20,237 nucleotides of DNA, taken from an uncultured Clostridia bacterium. GTDB lineage: Bacteria; Bacillota; Clostridia; UBA1381. The stretch is taken from positions 1-20,237 of the forward strand of contig CALXUL010000102.1 in assembly GCA_944391635.1 (NCBI GenBank), given 5' to 3'. Shown piece after piece: positions 1 to 6,406 of the stretch (position 1 is the first letter of the stretch; every line of letters starts with the position of its first letter). Under the pieces are notes generated by a model. The model saw nothing but the letters and a program-made list of their open reading frames with translations. It did not search any database and had not been told where the DNA came from. The position numbers were made by a program, and so were the translations under genes.

Positions 1-2
1 GC

Positions 3-521
3 AGGGACACAGTAATTTATTATACTATCAACGGCGAAGAACCCGATATGACAAAGAATCTTTATACAAAACCTATACCGGTTAACGGACCTGTTACAAT
101 AAAAGCAGTTGCATATGCAATGGGTCGTGCGGTTAGCGATACGCTGGTACTGAATTTTACTTTGAAAGCAGAATCAGAACTGGATATTACATCAGAGGAA
201 CTAATAATGGGCAACAGGATTTCTTTCAAATCATCTATGCAAAATTATAAAATATATTATACTACCGATGGTACCGATCCATATACAAGCAGTACCGCAC
301 TGGTCTATGATAAGCCGTTTATCGTTTTTGGTTCTCAAACTACAATTAAGGCATATGTTACCGATGGCAGCAACAGTGTAATGCGTGAGTGTTTAGTTAA
401 CAGGGAATCCAAGCCTATTTATAAGCTTGATAAAGATTCCGGCAATACAACAGAACAATTATTCGCTTGTAATGTTGTCAAAAATATTGCTCGGAAAGCT
501 AAAAATGAGAAAGCAAATTGA
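3..521 (+). CDS. C-terminal part of a surface protein with chitobiase/beta-hexosaminidase C-terminal-like repeats (partial at 5' edge)
   Basis: The reading frame is open from the left edge of the window (codon phase begins at base 3), so the start lies outside. It holds two copies of a repeat of the CHB_HEX_C / FN3-associated type: an incomplete first copy with YYTINGEEP and TIKAVAY, and a second with YYTTDGTDPYTSS and TIKAYVTDG. In this family the pattern YYTxDGxxP, then a short loop, then TIKAxA marks small beta-sandwich modules found in multi-domain secreted or cell-surface proteins. The last 30 or so residues are lysine-rich and match no repeat; no sortase motif or membrane anchor is visible. 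The overall enzymatic role cannot be told from this fragment. A hairpin at 829-866 is the nearest downstream terminator candidate. Confidence 0.75.
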   Translation, partial: RDTVIYYTINGEEPDMTKNLYTKPIPVNGPVTIKAVAYAMGRAVSDTLVLNFTLKAESELDITSEELIMGNRISFKSSMQNYKIYYTTDGTDPYTSSTALVYDKPFIVFGSQTTIKAYVTDGSNSVMRECLVNRESKPIYKLDKDSGNTTEQLFACNVVKNIARKAKNEKAN

Positions 522-828
522 GAACTTTTATCGGTAAGATGCTAGCTCGACGACTGTGGAAAGCAATCTGTTAGGCAAAGTCATCCGGCGTATGAAAACT
601 GCGGTTTGAAGTAAAACACCTCTGGTATTCCAGGCGGTTGTGTTCTACTTTAATGTTATAGCGAGGTGCGCGGGGCGGATATGCATCCAACTGTTGAAAT
701 AGCAACCGCGCAAGTTATAGCAAGGTGTGCGGGGAAGGATACTTTTTAGATGCGTTTATCCTGTGTCTTAATTTATTAATAAATTAAGAGATAAATCTTT
801 AAACATTCCTAAGTATTTTATGAATATA
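522..828. other. Intergenic region with no convincing gene; possible structured RNA or decayed mobile-element end
   Basis: No convincing reading frame is present on either strand. Bases 611-648 form a strong hairpin: GTAAAACAC pairs with GTGTTCTAC with one mismatch, and an inner CCTCTGG pairs with CCAGGCGG with a mismatch and a bulge. It is followed by two imperfect 28-base repeats at 655 and 714. The stretch is richer in GC and in local pairing than the AT-rich gap that follows. A degraded 3' end of a transposon of the IS200/IS605 (TnpB) type, or an independent structured RNA, are both possible; this is inference only. Confidence 0.3.
655..741. repeat. Two imperfect 28-bp direct repeats
   Basis: Copies lie at 655-682 and 714-741, 59 bp apart start to start. 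Both begin GTTATAGC and share the core AGGTG-Y-GCGGGG followed by GGATA; I count a handful of substitutions, mostly transitions. Two copies are too few, and too diverged, for a CRISPR array. Function unknown. Confidence 0.55.
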
Positions 829-870
829 AAAACTCCTCAGAAATTATTATATTTCCGAGGAGTTTTATTT
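829..870 (+). terminator. Rho-independent terminator candidate
   Basis: A 16-bp stem with one mismatch (829-844 with 851-866), six-base loop TATTAT, arms containing ACTCCTC and GAGGAGT, followed by a TTTTATTTT run. It lies about 300 bp downstream of the surface-protein stop codon. The A-run on the left arm means it could also act on the other strand. Confidence 0.6.
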
Positions 871-1080
871 TAAAATTCTTGCCATTTTGAGATTATTCAA
901 ATAATGTAATAAGGCAAGATTAAAAAATAGCTGCAAACTTTAAGATGTTTACAGCGATGCGGAATATCGCAACAGTATAGATACCGCAGATTTCAGATTT
1001 GTTCCCAAAACCAAAGCACAACCCTTGAGTAAGCGGTTATGACTTGGAGAGGAGAAGCAGCGGTGTGAGCCTGCTTTTAA
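871..1080. other. Non-coding gap between terminators
   Basis: I see no gene here. There are weak local inverted repeats: TCTTGCC at 877-883 with GGCAAGA at 913-919 enclosing an ATTATT/AATAAT arm, and a GCGAT/ATCGC pair near 955-970. None has a neighbouring start site or a recognisable RNA family signature. Confidence 0.4.
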
Positions 1081-1117
1081 TTAAAAAAATGGAGCAAGCC
1101 AATACATAGCTTGCTCC
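1081..1117 (-). terminator. Terminator of tRNA-Leu
   Basis: Perfect 9-bp inverted repeat GGAGCAAGC / GCTTGCTCC (1091-1099 and 1109-1117) with a 9-base loop. On the minus strand it is followed directly by a run of T residues (1083-1090). It begins only five bases beyond the CCA end of the tRNA, as expected for a single-gene tRNA transcript. Confidence 0.85.
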
Positions 1118-1121
1118 GACG

Positions 1122-1208
1122 TGGTGCCGGTGGTCGGGGTCGAACCGACACGGTATCGCTACCACGGGATTTTGAGTCCCGCGCGTCTGCCAATTCCACC
1201 ACACCGGC
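1122..1208 (-). tRNA. tRNA-Leu (anticodon CAA)
   Basis: An 87-base class II tRNA. The acceptor stem GCCGGTG pairs with CACCGGC and the CCA tail is encoded. The anticodon arm has stem CGGGA/TCCCG and loop CTCAAAA, giving anticodon CAA, which reads UUG leucine codons. The long variable arm (GGTA/TACC) is typical of tRNA-Leu, and the T arm has GTCGG/CCGAC around TTCGACC. It has its own promoter upstream (1226-1254) and a hairpin terminator downstream. Confidence 0.97.
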
Positions 1209-1225
1209 ATTTAGACCGCTTATTT

Positions 1226-1254
1226 ATAATATCACATACTTTGCAGATTGTCAA
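1226..1254 (-). promoter_or_regulatory. SigA-type promoter for tRNA-Leu
   Basis: On the minus strand TTGACA (1249-1254) is followed after exactly 17 bp by TATTAT (1226-1231). The predicted start is about ten bases before the tRNA 5' end. Confidence 0.8.
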
Positions 1255-1272
1255 GAAAATTTTATGCTTTTA

Positions 1273-1301
1273 TTGACTTAAATTGGGTTATGCAGTATAA
1301 T
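1273..1301 (+). promoter_or_regulatory. SigA-type promoter for the S component-coaX operon
   Basis: TTGACT (1273-1278), 17-bp spacer, TATAAT (1296-1301). It is divergent from the tRNA promoter with about 20 bp between the -35 boxes. The leader to the first start codon is about 65 nt and contains a short GCTGC/GCAGC pairing just before the ribosome binding site. Confidence 0.8.
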
Positions 1302-1374
1302 ATTTTCATACACAGTAATTTTGTGTAAATATTGCGCTGCATCTCGCTTTGGGAGCAGCAGCAGGAGGTAAAAA

Positions 1375-1983
1375 ATGAAAAACAAAACTTTTGACACACG
1401 CAGGCTGGTTCTTTTAGCCTTACTGGCGGCTATTTTATTCCTTATGGCGTTTACACCGTTTGGATATCTTAAAGTCGGTCCGCTAAGCATTACTTTTAAC
1501 ACCATCCCGGTCGCAATAGGAGCCATTGCTTTAGGCCCTGTATACGGCGCAATATTGGGTGCGGTTTTCGGTGTTACTTCTTTTGCCGGCGGCAGCTCAC
1601 TGGTTCTTGCTCTGATGTCTGTAAACCCGTTTCTTACCGCAATTCTTTGCTTTATACCAAGAATCCTTGAGGGATTCCTTGCAGGTGTATTCGGGAGACT
1701 TTTATGCCGCTGCAGACTCAAAAAGCCTATCGCATTTGGCATAACCGGTTTTTTGACCGCTTTTTTTAACACGCTGTTTTTTATGTCGGCACTGGTTTTA
1801 TTATTCGGACGCACATCTTACGTTCAAGACCGGTGGATAGCACTTGCACCCGGACAGAATGTGATTTTATTTATTTGTGCTTTTGTTGGCGTAAATGCTG
1901 TTATTGAGTTCTTTTCAACTGCATTTATCGCATCGGCTATTGCGTTTGCGCTTTATAAAGCAAAACTTATTCAACTTGATTGA
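1375..1983 (+). CDS. ECF transporter S component, probable pantothenate-specific (PanT-like)
   Basis: A 202-residue, strongly hydrophobic protein with about six membrane segments and the S-component signature region near the N terminus (GYLKVGPLSITFNTIPVAIG), where S components present loops that hold the vitamin. Such proteins bind a vitamin at the outer face of the membrane and are driven by a shared energising module (EcfA, EcfA', EcfT), which is not encoded here. The substrate is inferred from context: only 14 bp separate it from a pantothenate kinase gene, so pantothenate is likely, but folate or another vitamin cannot be excluded from sequence alone. Start supported by AGGAGG at 1363-1368, six bases before ATG. 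Confidence 0.8.
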   Translation: MKNKTFDTRRLVLLALLAAILFLMAFTPFGYLKVGPLSITFNTIPVAIGAIALGPVYGAILGAVFGVTSFAGGSSLVLALMSVNPFLTAILCFIPRILEGFLAGVFGRLLCRCRLKKPIAFGITGFLTAFFNTLFFMSALVLLFGRTSYVQDRWIALAPGQNVILFICAFVGVNAVIEFFSTAFIASAIAFALYKAKLIQLD

Positions 1984-1997
1984 CGTGAGGGATTATT

Positions 1998-2765
1998 ATG
2001 ATTTTTGCACTTGATGCGGGCAATACTAACATAGTTTTTGGTTGTATCGATGATGGCAACATACTCTTTGAGGGCAGACTTGAAACAAACCGCGGCAGGA
2101 CAGAAATGGAATATGCCGTTATTATCAAAAGTATTCTTGATATAAGAAATTTTAACGCCGCAAGTTTTGACGGTGTAATTATTTCTTCGGTTGTTCCGCC
2201 CATAAATTCCGCTTTATCAAACGCGGCAAAAATGGTTTTCGGATGCGAGCCTATTATTATTGATGTTAACTCAAACCACGGTTTAACAATTGATATAGAC
2301 CGACCTGAAACACTTGGACATGATTTAATATGCGGCGCGGTTGCAGCTATTGCTAATTATGAGCTGCCGGTTATTATTTTTGATTTGGGTACCGCTACCA
2401 CTATTTCGGTTATTGATAAAAATGCCCACTACATCGGTACCGTTATTACTACAGGACTTAGACTATCACAGCAGGCTCTTTCTGCAAATGCAGCACAGCT
2501 GCCTGGAATAAGTTTAGAGGCGCCCCATTCGGTAATTGGGAAAAATACCCAGGATGCTATGAAAAGCGGTTTAATAACCGGATGTGCGGCTATGATGGAC
2601 GGGATGATTGATCGGATTGAAAAGGAAATAGGCGAAAAAGCTACCGTTATTTCCACCGGGGGGTTTGCGCCTGTTGTTACTGACCTTTGTACGCATCAGG
2701 TTATATGCGACAGCGATTTGCTTTTGAAAGGGTTATGGATACTCTATAACCGCAGGCAAAAATAA
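1998..2765 (+). CDS. coaX: Type III pantothenate kinase
   Basis: A 255-residue cytoplasmic enzyme catalysing the first step of coenzyme A synthesis, ATP-dependent phosphorylation of pantothenate. It belongs to the acetate/sugar kinase fold. The N-terminal phosphate-binding motif is LDAGNTN (residues 5-11), the substrate loop carries RGRTEMEY (32-39), the central motif FDLGTATT (128-135) is the second phosphate motif, and VISTGG near the end completes the family pattern. The usual GADR motif reads GHDL here (107-110): the aspartate is kept but the arginine is not. Length is typical for the family. Probably co-transcribed with the preceding transporter gene, giving uptake and trapping of pantothenate. 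Confidence 0.93.
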   Translation: MIFALDAGNTNIVFGCIDDGNILFEGRLETNRGRTEMEYAVIIKSILDIRNFNAASFDGVIISSVVPPINSALSNAAKMVFGCEPIIIDVNSNHGLTIDIDRPETLGHDLICGAVAAIANYELPVIIFDLGTATTISVIDKNAHYIGTVITTGLRLSQQALSANAAQLPGISLEAPHSVIGKNTQDAMKSGLITGCAAMMDGMIDRIEKEIGEKATVISTGGFAPVVTDLCTHQVICDSDLLLKGLWILYNRRQK

Positions 2766-2779
2766 ATAATTGATTATAA

Positions 2780-2805
2780 AAAAAGCCCTTTTTAAAGGGC
2801 TTTTT
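2780..2805. terminator. Bidirectional terminator between coaX and ypeB
   Basis: AAAAAGCCC and GGGCTTTTT form a compact stem with A-runs on the left and T-runs on the right, so it can end transcripts from both converging genes. It starts 15 bp after the coaX stop. Confidence 0.85.
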
Positions 2806-2858
2806 GCTGTATATATTTTGGAAAAGAATGTTTTTGAAAATTTATTAACAAACATCTA

Positions 2859-4187
2859 TTAAACTGTTAACGTTCCATTCTCTGATTCAATTAACAGCCT
2901 AATATCCTCTTCACGACCATTTTGGGCATTAATATAAATTAGGAAATTTCGCCCGTTTGATGTGCCTTTAAATTCATAACACAGCACTTCGCGCATGCTA
3001 TCCTTTGGAATTAGGGCAAGTCTTGCTGAATCTATTGCAAGGTGCTTTGAAACATAGCTCCGCGCTTCCTGGCGGCTAAGTTTTACCTCCGGCATATCAC
3101 GCTCTGAATGGTTCATTATATATCCGTTCGTTTCAAGACCGATTATTTCGCCGTTATCAAGCGCTACTTTGACCTTTACCAAATCAGAATAGCATGTTAT
3201 ATCGTCCTGTGTATATGCAAAATTTATTGTGATTGAACCATCGGATTTTTCATAGTAGCTCTCATTCATATTATAGTACCCGTGCGCGTTTAGAAAATCC
3301 TTTGCAGAAGAAATCGCCTGTGCCGCATCAAGCTGTTCGGCTCCGATTTCGCGGTTATTAAGGTAGTATATTATATATCCGCCTTTTTGTGTAATGGATA
3401 CCGCGCAAAGATTATTACCGGTAGAAAACGTATAGCAGTTAATTGATGAGTTTTCACTTAACCCTTCATATGATATAAACCCATTTTTCATCCCCAGAAA
3501 CTCATTTGCTATCATTGCGGCTGTTTCTGCAGATATTTCTTCTGCATTCTCGCACATCACCGGGTGCAGGTTCTCTATATGTTCGGAAAAAGGTCCATCA
3601 TATATCAGTGCGGGATATTCGCCGAACTCCTTTTCGATTGCCGAAAATCCGTCCATACTGTTTTCCGCTGCATATGCAACAAGCGCTGCACCGGTTTTAT
3701 TTTTATTAAAGTTAAGATTGCCGTTATACATATCCTGCTGCAGAGAATTTAGTGCTGCGCTGAGACTTGAGGCATAACTGCTCATTTGTGACAGCGACTG
3801 GTACTCTTCATCTGTCATTTCAGTGTCATAAAGGGCATTCTGGCTAAGATAAAAGCTGTAATCGCCTACCTGTGACAGGAATTTTTCGGTTTTCTCAAGC
3901 GACACATCAGATAGCGGAAGTTGCGAAAGACACTCTTTTGCAGCAGCTGACTGACGCGACAGCTCTGAAGAAATCGCTGCAAAATGTGCAGGTGAATTCA
4001 CCAAAAGCCCTTTCGCAAGCAATGTATTTATGTCATCCACATAATCGCTTAATTCAAAAAAAGCACGGTTATAACTGTTTGAAACAGCATATTCAAGTTC
4101 TTTTGCACGCATATACTCATACCCGCCAAAACACAGCGATGCTACAAGCGCACAGGTAAATATCCAATATCCATATTTCTTTTTCAT
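2859..4187 (-). CDS. ypeB: Spore germination protein YpeB
   Basis: A 442-residue protein with an N-terminal membrane segment (about residues 7-23) followed by a helical region and C-terminal PepSY-type modules (roughly residues 215-440, with typical EAxxxAxxFL and NGEIIGLE patterns). The family signature YPALIYDGPFSEH is present near residue 195. In Bacillus YpeB is made in the forespore and is needed for the stability and localisation of the cortex-lytic enzyme SleB. Here sleB is not adjacent: the next gene upstream is spoIIR in the opposite direction. Start supported by AAAGGAGC at 4196-4203 on the minus strand. A forespore-type promoter lies at 4219-4248. Confidence 0.92.
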   Translation of the reverse strand: MKKKYGYWIFTCALVASLCFGGYEYMRAKELEYAVSNSYNRAFFELSDYVDDINTLLAKGLLVNSPAHFAAISSELSRQSAAAKECLSQLPLSDVSLEKTEKFLSQVGDYSFYLSQNALYDTEMTDEEYQSLSQMSSYASSLSAALNSLQQDMYNGNLNFNKNKTGAALVAYAAENSMDGFSAIEKEFGEYPALIYDGPFSEHIENLHPVMCENAEEISAETAAMIANEFLGMKNGFISYEGLSENSSINCYTFSTGNNLCAVSITQKGGYIIYYLNNREIGAEQLDAAQAISSAKDFLNAHGYYNMNESYYEKSDGSITINFAYTQDDITCYSDLVKVKVALDNGEIIGLETNGYIMNHSERDMPEVKLSRQEARSYVSKHLAIDSARLALIPKDSMREVLCYEFKGTSNGRNFLIYINAQNGREEDIRLLIESENGTLTV

Positions 4188-4218
4188 TTACAAATGCTCC
4201 TTTTTAGTGGTCTGGCAT

Positions 4219-4248
4219 TATTTTAACCACAAAAAAACAACGTTATGT
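4219..4248 (-). promoter_or_regulatory. Forespore (SigF/SigG-type) promoter candidate for ypeB
   Basis: On the minus strand ACATA (4244-4248) is followed after 15 bp by GGTTAAAATA (4219-4228). The -10 fits GGnnAnAnT at every fixed position and the -35 fits GYATA at four of five. The predicted start is 20-odd bases upstream of the ypeB ATG. ypeB is SigG-dependent in Bacillus. Confidence 0.6.
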
Positions 4249-4276
4249 ATTAACGCTGCCATTTTTGGTAAAAATT
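4247..4276 (+). promoter_or_regulatory. Forespore (SigF-type) promoter candidate for spoIIR
   Basis: GTATT (4247-4251), 15-bp spacer, GGTAAAAATT (4267-4276). The -10 fits GGnnAnAnT fully. Its -35 overlaps the -35 of the opposite ypeB promoter by two bases. spoIIR is transcribed by SigF in Bacillus. The leader would be only about 15 nt. Confidence 0.6.
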
Positions 4277-4296
4277 TATTTGAAAGGGGCTATAAT

Positions 4297-4872
4297 ATGA
4301 AAAAATTAATGTCAATATCGTTATTATTAATCTGTGTTTTTTCCTTTATGTTATCATACGCGCAGGCAGTTTCGGGGGATATTGCCGCCGGAATGCTAAG
4401 ATTTCACATACTCGCAAACAGTAACAGCGAATATGACCAGAAAGTGAAATTAGAGGTACGTGATTACGTGCTTTTAAAAATGTCTGAAAGCAGCGCATCA
4501 CCTTATTCGGTGGAATTTATGAATCAGGCTGAAAGCTTTGCAAATGAATACTTAGTAAATAAAAATGTTCCTTACCGTGCAAAAGCAACGTTTGTGCGTA
4601 CATTTTTCCCGCAAAAAAGTTATAAATCAATTACTCTTCCTGCCGGGCGATATAACGCATTAGAACTTTTACTTGGCGAGGGAGATGGGGAAAACTGGTG
4701 GTGTGTCGCTTATCCGCAGCTTTGCTTTACTGAGGATGTTTCGGGAGAACTTTCGGATGAGGCAGAAAAAGTACTAAGGGAGAACATGTCTAAAGAATCG
4801 TACGAAATTATCTCCGGACAAACTGAATATCGGCTTTGGATAGTTGATTTTATTGGAAATATTATAAGATAA
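4297..4872 (+). CDS. spoIIR: Stage II sporulation protein R
   Basis: A 191-residue secreted signalling protein. In sporulating Firmicutes it is made in the forespore, exported into the intermembrane space, and triggers SpoIIGA to process pro-SigmaE in the mother cell. The sequence shows a signal peptide (residues 1-24, likely cleavage after AQA), the family core RFHILANSNSEYDQKVKLEV (35-54) and a second conserved block GENWWCVAYPQLCF. I place the start at 4297, not at an in-frame ATG 90 bp upstream, because MKKL begins a classical signal peptide, GAAAGGGG sits seven bases before it, and the upstream ATG would precede the predicted promoter. It converges on the next gene with abutting stop codons. 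Confidence 0.93.
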   Translation: MKKLMSISLLLICVFSFMLSYAQAVSGDIAAGMLRFHILANSNSEYDQKVKLEVRDYVLLKMSESSASPYSVEFMNQAESFANEYLVNKNVPYRAKATFVRTFFPQKSYKSITLPAGRYNALELLLGEGDGENWWCVAYPQLCFTEDVSGELSDEAEKVLRENMSKESYEIISGQTEYRLWIVDFIGNIIR

Positions 4873-5229
4873 TTATTCCACAGTTATCTGGTCCTTTATC
4901 GCCGCAAACCGCTTTTCTCCGATACCCGACACATTCATAATCTCTTCAATTGTATTAAACGGTCCGTTTTCTGTGCGGTAGCTTATTATTCTTTCGGATA
5001 AAACTTCTCCAATTCCGCTAAGCTCCATAAGTTCTTCTGCGTCCGCGGTATTTATATTAATCAGATCATTATCGTTATCCTCGAGTTCCGGCAAATTCTC
5101 GCTTTGCGGCGATGGAGATACATATATTACAGTGAATGGTTTATCTGCCATCCTGTCGGTGCTTATACCAAGCGCAAACGCCATGACAAATACGATTGCC
5201 ACACATATGAGAACAGGAGTTTTACGCAT
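4873..5229 (-). CDS. Membrane-anchored helix-hairpin-helix protein, ComEA-like
   Basis: A 118-residue protein with one N-terminal membrane segment (about 5-22), an acidic linker (40-56) and a ComEA-type DNA-binding domain (57-117). The domain opens with ININTADAEEL and has two GIG hairpins (72-74 and 102-104), which in this family contact the DNA backbone without sequence preference. ComEA proteins bind incoming DNA outside the membrane during transformation. This version lacks the SLBB-like domain found in Bacillus ComEA, so it may be a minimal DNA receptor or an unrelated surface HhH protein. No comEC is in view. The ribosome site is AAGGTG (5237-5242, minus), and a SigA promoter lies at 5268-5296. 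Confidence 0.8.
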   Translation of the reverse strand: MRKTPVLICVAIVFVMAFALGISTDRMADKPFTVIYVSPSPQSENLPELEDNDNDLININTADAEELMELSGIGEVLSERIISYRTENGPFNTIEEIMNVSGIGEKRFAAIKDQITVE

Positions 5230-5267
5230 TTTTTATCACCTTACAAAATATGACAAAAATTTACTAA

Positions 5268-5296
5268 ATTATAGCATATGCGCTGAAATATGGCAA
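5268..5296 (-). promoter_or_regulatory. SigA-type promoter for the HhH gene
   Basis: Minus strand TTGCCA (5291-5296), 17-bp spacer, consensus TATAAT (5268-5273). The leader is about 30 nt. Confidence 0.7.
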
Positions 5297-5317
5297 GTGC
5301 GGATAGTAAAAAGGACA

Positions 5318-5349
5318 TATAAATTCTATATATTTAATCAGAATTTATA
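5318..5349. promoter_or_regulatory. Perfect 10-bp inverted repeat upstream of the phage-cluster promoter
   Basis: TATAAATTCT (5318-5327) and AGAATTTATA (5340-5349) are exact inverted copies 12 bp apart. The centre lies about 60 bp before the predicted transcription start, a usual place for an activator site or an AT-rich UP element. No T-run follows the right arm, so a terminator is unlikely. Confidence 0.5.
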
Positions 5350-5357
5350 AAAATCCC

Positions 5358-5386
5358 TTGACAAACAAACAAATGTGTGGTATAAT
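5358..5386 (+). promoter_or_regulatory. Consensus SigA promoter driving the phage-derived cluster
   Basis: TTGACA (5358-5363), 17-bp spacer with TGTGG before the -10, TATAAT (5381-5386): a full match at both boxes. It is the only strong promoter I find for the 13.5-kb co-directional cluster. The predicted start near 5393 gives a leader of about 155 nt. Confidence 0.85.
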
Positions 5387-5392
5387 ACAAAC

Positions 5393-5548
5393 ATAACGTC
5401 GGGATGGCGTACTTTTTTTGAAAATGTAGTTGCGTTATGCTACAAATGTGCTGCTTCAGGGTATTTTTGCGCGCATTAAAAATATTTTTTTACCCGTATA
5501 GTTGCACAGTGCTACAAAATCCCGGCTCAAAGAAAGGATGTTATTTTT
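5393..5548 (+). promoter_or_regulatory. Structured leader with two similar stem-loops, upstream of the capsid gene
   Basis: Two related elements at 5425-5445 and 5497-5516 share the pattern TAGTTGC-n5-GCTACAAA; each can form a short stem closing an 8-base loop that starts TGC. Between them GGGTA (5459-5463) can pair with TACCC (5491-5495). CGGGAT (5399-5404) can pair with ATCCCG (5519-5524), closing the whole leader just before the ribosome site AAAGGA (5532-5537). At DNA level the same elements are TGTAG-n10-CTACA type inverted repeats, so protein operators are an alternative reading. Confidence 0.45.
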
Positions 5549-6403
5549 ATGGCTAACAGCACTAATATTTCCGAATTGGTTAATCCTACGGTTATGGCGG
5601 ATATGATATCTACAAAAATCAAAAACAAGCTTATTGTCGCACCGTTTGCTAAAGTTGATGATTCGCTTGTAGGTGTTGCAGGAGATACTGTTGTAGTTCC
5701 GCAGTATACCTATATCGGCGATGCTGAGGATATTGCAGAGGGGATTGCGGTAGATTCTACAAAGCTTGTTACAACTACCACCAATGCAACCATTAAAAAG
5801 GCAATGAAAGCAGTTGAACTTACTGATGAGGCGGTTTTATCAGGATACGGCAACCCGGTAGGCGAAACAAATAATCAGCTCGCTGCTGCTATCGCATCTA
5901 AAATGGACAATGATGCCATGGATGCTCTTCAGGAGGCACAGCTTACCTATACTGCCGATGCAATTATCAATTATGACGGGATTGTGGATGCCATTGACTT
6001 GTTTGAGGAGGAATCAAACAGACCAAAGGTTATCTTCGTACATCCTAAACAGCTTACCCAGTTAAGGCATGATGAAGATTTTATCTCTGCGGATAAATAC
6101 AGCGGTGCGGTTATTATGACTGGCGAGGTTGGTATGATTGCCAATACGCGCGTTGTCCCTTCCAAAAAGGTTCCGCTTGAGGATGGCGTGTATATTAACC
6201 CAATTGTTCAGATTGAAACGGGTGAGGATGCCGATGAAACTGCAGCTCTTACCATCTATATGAAACGTGATACTAACGTGGAAGCGCAGCGTCAAAGTCT
6301 TAAAAGATCAACTGATATTTCGGTGGACAAGTTCTACACAGTTGTTTTGTCTAATTCTGCAAAGGTTCTCCTTGCAAAGTTTAAGGAAACTGCCGGGGTG
6401 TAA
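5549..6403 (+). CDS. Phage major capsid protein (N4-gp56-like, HK97 fold)
   Basis: A 284-residue shell protein. The N-terminal part (NISELVNPTVMADMI, then KLIVAPFAKVDD) and the following GDTVVVPQYTYIGDAEDI block are typical of N4-gp56 / A118-type capsid proteins, which assemble into the icosahedral head on a scaffold. No N-terminal prohead-protease delta domain is present, in keeping with this family. It is the first gene of the co-directional cluster; in related phages it follows portal and scaffold, which here lie about 8 kb downstream. The start has AAAGGA 11 bases upstream. Confidence 0.88.
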   Translation: MANSTNISELVNPTVMADMISTKIKNKLIVAPFAKVDDSLVGVAGDTVVVPQYTYIGDAEDIAEGIAVDSTKLVTTTTNATIKKAMKAVELTDEAVLSGYGNPVGETNNQLAAAIASKMDNDAMDALQEAQLTYTADAIINYDGIVDAIDLFEEESNRPKVIFVHPKQLTQLRHDEDFISADKYSGAVIMTGEVGMIANTRVVPSKKVPLEDGVYINPIVQIETGEDADETAALTIYMKRDTNVEAQRQSLKRSTDISVDKFYTVVLSNSAKVLLAKFKETAGV

Positions 6404-6406
6404 TTA

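Noticed and set aside
655..741. Two repeats as a CRISPR array
   Set aside because: Only two diverged copies, no further units and no cas gene nearby.
1278..1814. Long minus-strand reading frame opposite the ECF S component
   Set aside because: It lies wholly within or antisense to a well-supported membrane protein gene, has no recognisable motif, and its sequence is what an antisense reading of a hydrophobic gene gives.
4207..4296. N-terminal extension of SpoIIR from ATG 4207
   Set aside because: It would place 30 residues ahead of a classical signal peptide, has no proper ribosome site and would start upstream of the predicted promoter.
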